From contig NZ_CP063849.1 of assembly GCF_015277775.1 (NCBI RefSeq), positions 4,712,001-4,776,000 on the forward strand: a stretch of DNA of 64,000 bases, written 5' to 3'. This DNA comes from Paludibaculum fermentans. GTDB taxonomy: Bacteria > Acidobacteriota > Terriglobia > Bryobacterales > Bryobacteraceae. Below the pieces are notes generated by a model. It saw only the letters and a list, made by a program, of their open reading frames with translations. It was not told the DNA's origin and ran no database searches. Every line of letters begins with the position of its first letter. Positions within the stretch are counted from its first letter, which is position 1. Below are positions 62,003 through 64,000 of this stretch, piece after piece. The position numbers and the translations under genes were made by a program.

Positions 62003-62401
62003 ATGATTCCGTTCCGGGTTACCCTGCAGTCGGGCATTCCTGTCCACGAACAGGTAGCGTTCGAAGCCAAGAAAGCCATGATCTCCGGACGCCTGCGGCC
62101 CGGTGATCCCTTCCCTTCTGTGCGCGCCTTGAGCAAGGCGATGAAGATCCATCCCAACACGGCGCAGAAGGTGGTCGCGCAGCTCACGGCGGAGGGATTG
62201 CTGGAGGTGCGGCCCGGCATCGGCACGGTGGTGCTGGCGCCGCCGCCCGGCACACGCTCGGAACGCGGCCAACTGCTGGGCCGCGAAGTCGAACAACTAA
62301 CGGTCGAGGCCCGCAAGCTGGGGTTGACGCGGCAGCAACTCCACGACGCCATCGATGAACACTGGCTCTTGCTGGAGCCGGTCCCGGAGGAGAAAGCATG
62401 A
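62003..62401 (+). CDS. GntR family regulator, YtrA type
   Basis: Protein of 132 residues. Winged helix at ~10-75: PVHEQVAFEAKKAMISGRLR, PSVRALSKAMKIHPNTAQKV and the wing GLLEVRPGIGTVVLAP. A short ~50-residue helical C-terminus replaces the usual large effector domain, as in the YtrA subfamily that regulates ABC transporter operons. Overlaps the ATPase gene by 4 bp (ATGA), so it controls its own operon in all likelihood. Confidence 0.92.
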   Translation: MIPFRVTLQSGIPVHEQVAFEAKKAMISGRLRPGDPFPSVRALSKAMKIHPNTAQKVVAQLTAEGLLEVRPGIGTVVLAPPPGTRSERGQLLGREVEQLTVEARKLGLTRQQLHDAIDEHWLLLEPVPEEKA

Positions 62402-63306
62402 GCAGCCCGCTACGCACTGAGCAACTGACCAAGCGCTTCCGTTCCGTGGAAGCCCTGCACCAAGTGAGCCTGGATGTGCCCGAGGGCGCGGTCTTTGCGC
62501 TGGTGGGACCCAACGGCGCGGGCAAGACCACGCTGCTCAAGACGCTGCTGAACATCGAGCAGCCGACCTCCGGCCACGCCGAGGTGCTGGGCGTGGATAC
62601 TCGTGCGATGAAGCCGGACCTGCTGGCGCGCATCGGCTACATCTCAGAGAACCAGCGCCTGCCCGGCTGGATGAAAACCGGCTACTTCCTCTCGTACTGC
62701 AAACGGTTCTACCCTGCCTGGCGCGATGACGATTTGGCGGAACTGATCCGGCTCTACCAGCTTCCGCTCGACCGCAAATTGAGCGAACTGTCGCGAGGGA
62801 TGCGGCTGAAAGCCGTGCTGGCGTCCGCGCTGGCCCACCGGCCCAAGCTGATCCTGTTGGACGAGCCCTTTAGCGGCCTCGACGTGCTGGTGCGCGAGCA
62901 GCTCATCGAGAGCATCCTGGAGCGCACGCCCGAAGCCACCGTCCTGCTGGCTTCGCACGACCTGCCGGAGATCGAGAGCTTCGCCAGCCACGTCGCGTAT
63001 TTGAACGAAGGCCGGCTGGAGTTCGCCGAGGAGATGGGCAGCCTGACGGAGCGCTTCCGCGAGGTCGAGGTCACGCTGGAGGAGCCGACTACCCTGCCCG
63101 GCGACCTGCCGCGCAACTGGCTGAATGCCGAACAGTCCGCGGTCGTAGTGCGCTTCACGGATTGCCGGTTCGATGGCCGGCAGACACAGGCTGAGGTCCA
63201 GCGCCGCCTGCGCGGCGTACGTGATGTGACGGCGCGGTCCATGAGCCTGCGTGCGATTGGGGTGGCCCTGGCCAGGTCGGCCGAGGCCAGTGTGGGAGCG
63301 AGGTAA
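62398..63306 (+). CDS. ABC transporter ATP-binding protein
   Basis: Protein of 302 residues. Walker A is LVGPNGAGKTTLLKTL, the Q-loop is near SENQRLPGW, the signature is LSRGMRLKAVLASALA (LSRGM, a YtrB-like variant of LSGGQ), Walker B is LILLDEPFSGLD and the H-loop is LLASHDLPE. The C-terminal ~90 residues are a regulatory extension. Middle gene of a GntR-ATPase-permease operon like ytrABC, which exports or responds to cell-wall-active compounds in other bacteria. Confidence 0.93.
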   Translation: MSSPLRTEQLTKRFRSVEALHQVSLDVPEGAVFALVGPNGAGKTTLLKTLLNIEQPTSGHAEVLGVDTRAMKPDLLARIGYISENQRLPGWMKTGYFLSYCKRFYPAWRDDDLAELIRLYQLPLDRKLSELSRGMRLKAVLASALAHRPKLILLDEPFSGLDVLVREQLIESILERTPEATVLLASHDLPEIESFASHVAYLNEGRLEFAEEMGSLTERFREVEVTLEEPTTLPGDLPRNWLNAEQSAVVVRFTDCRFDGRQTQAEVQRRLRGVRDVTARSMSLRAIGVALARSAEASVGAR

Positions 63307-63310
63307 TGTC

Positions 63311-64000
63311 ATGCCGATGATGCTGCATATCTTCCTGAAGGATGCCCGCCGCCTCTGGTGGGTGGTGCTGGCGACCTGGGTTCCGCTCACGGCGCTGGCG
63401 TGGCTGGACGCCGCCCGGACAGACTGGCTGATCAACCAGCCGGAGGGTTGGCTCAACCTGTTGGTCCCCCTGGCATGGGCGTGCCTGATCGCAATGGCGG
63501 TGCAGGAAGAGCCCCTGGCCGACAAGCAGCACTTCTGGATCACTTGGCCTTACCGCTGGCCGGCGCTGCTGGCCTCGAAGCTCCTGTTCGTGACCGCCTT
63601 CATCCATATCCCGGCGCTGGTGGCCGACGCGGCGGTCGTGGCAGCCCACGGCTTCCCGCTGTCTGGTTCGATCCCGTCGCTGCTCTGGAAACAGGCGGTG
63701 CTGGCGGCTGTGGTGACTGGTCCGGCGATGGCACTGGCCTCGGTGTGCCGCCGGATCCCGCACTTCCTGGTGGCCGCGATCCTGCTCTTCGGAGGCGCCG
63801 CTTACCTGGCCGCGTTCTCGGGACAGATGAGTCCATGGCTCGCTCCCGACACACTGCGCAGCGAACTGCCTGCGATCGTCGTGGCTGCGGCCGCCGTCCT
63901 GGTAATCCTGCTGCAATACAGCCGGCGGCGCACAGCCCCCTCACGGGTATTGGCCGGTGTTTCCGTCCTGGCGGCGGTGGCGCTCTACACAAGCCTCACC
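63311..64000 (+). CDS. ABC transporter permease, 3' end cut by window edge
   Basis: The first 230 codons are present, open to the window end. Hydrophobic helices include WWVVLATWVPLTALAWLDAA, LVPLAWACLIAMAVQEEP, AVLAAVVTGPAMALASVC, FLVAAILLFGGAAYLAAFSG and IVVAAAAVLVILLQYSRRR. ABC-2-like permease of the YtrC kind. Start ATG at 63311, 4 bp after the ATPase stop. It would pair with the preceding ATPase to form the transporter. Confidence 0.85.
   Translation, partial: MPMMLHIFLKDARRLWWVVLATWVPLTALAWLDAARTDWLINQPEGWLNLLVPLAWACLIAMAVQEEPLADKQHFWITWPYRWPALLASKLLFVTAFIHIPALVADAAVVAAHGFPLSGSIPSLLWKQAVLAAVVTGPAMALASVCRRIPHFLVAAILLFGGAAYLAAFSGQMSPWLAPDTLRSELPAIVVAAAAVLVILLQYSRRRTAPSRVLAGVSVLAAVALYTSLT

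Overview
The window looks like chromosomal DNA of a Gram-negative, high-GC soil bacterium, most likely an Acidobacteriota member of the Solibacter/Bryobacter/Paludibaculum type. The evidence is gene content only: two very long MacB/FtsX-like 'ADOP' permeases (one preceded by a PadR regulator), an outer-membrane barrel protein, a Tat-exported molybdenum hydroxylase, a giant Ig-repeat exported protein, and many short non-repetitive intergenic gaps. No rRNA, prophage, CRISPR array or complete insertion sequence was seen.

Layout. 1-4.8 kb (minus): a tightly overlapping operon with an SPFH-domain zinc-ribbon protein, S-adenosylmethionine decarboxylase, two zinc-ribbon DUF4178 proteins, a 61-residue membrane peptide, a DUF350 membrane protein and a membrane-fused spermidine synthase that runs off the left edge. 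This is a membrane-linked polyamine/stress cluster. 5-8.2 kb (plus): three unrecognised genes. 8.3-13.7 kb: beta-barrel protein, 2Fe-2S plus molybdopterin oxidoreductase pair, and a MmyB-type regulator divergent from an SDR gene. 13.7-18.9 kb (minus): an RNA-repair island, read in transcription order: tRNA-Gly-like gene, unknown 219-residue protein, Ro60/Rsr, a three-member array of Y-RNA-like structured RNAs (the middle one with a tRNA-like module), RtcB ligase and RtcA cyclase. A large unknown protein (885 aa) lies just upstream. 21.9-26.5 kb: flavin reductase, beta-propeller protein, PadR plus ADOP permease. 26.6-31.1 kb (plus): RpiB and DeoC with extra N-terminal regions resembling bacterial-microcompartment cargo, a GAF-GAF-PP2C phosphatase and LysA. 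31.1-34.7 kb (minus): a TlpA-like protein, two carboxypeptidase-regulatory-like proteins, a LysW-like zinc ribbon, FolE and two tandem 6-pyruvoyl/6-carboxy-tetrahydropterin synthase paralogues. 34.8-38.4 kb (plus): TlpA, GlcD-type oxidase, URO-D family protein and methyltransferase. 38.4-48.4 kb: an exported toroid-like enzyme, serine hydrolase, MarR, a DedA-rhodanese fusion, exported hydrolase, M1 peptidase and amino-acid permease. 48.4-51.5 kb: gene-poor stretches, an HNH protein and a flavin monooxygenase. 51.5-64 kb: a second ADOP permease, the 2026-residue Ig-repeat protein, a multipass membrane protein and a GntR-ABC transporter operon that runs off the right edge.

Two observations stand out. 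First, the DedA-rhodanese gene does not end where a standard reading ends it. Translation continues in frame through a TGA into the rest of the rhodanese domain, the TGA falls in the active-site loop, and a compact hairpin with a GGTCT loop follows 21 nt later, so it is read here as a selenoprotein. Second, the 430 bp between Ro60 and RtcB contain three tandem RNA elements that share a two-helix architecture with compensatory base changes. The central one is a YrlA-like Y RNA whose tRNA-like module has a loop-closed acceptor stem; the outer two are minimal versions without that module.
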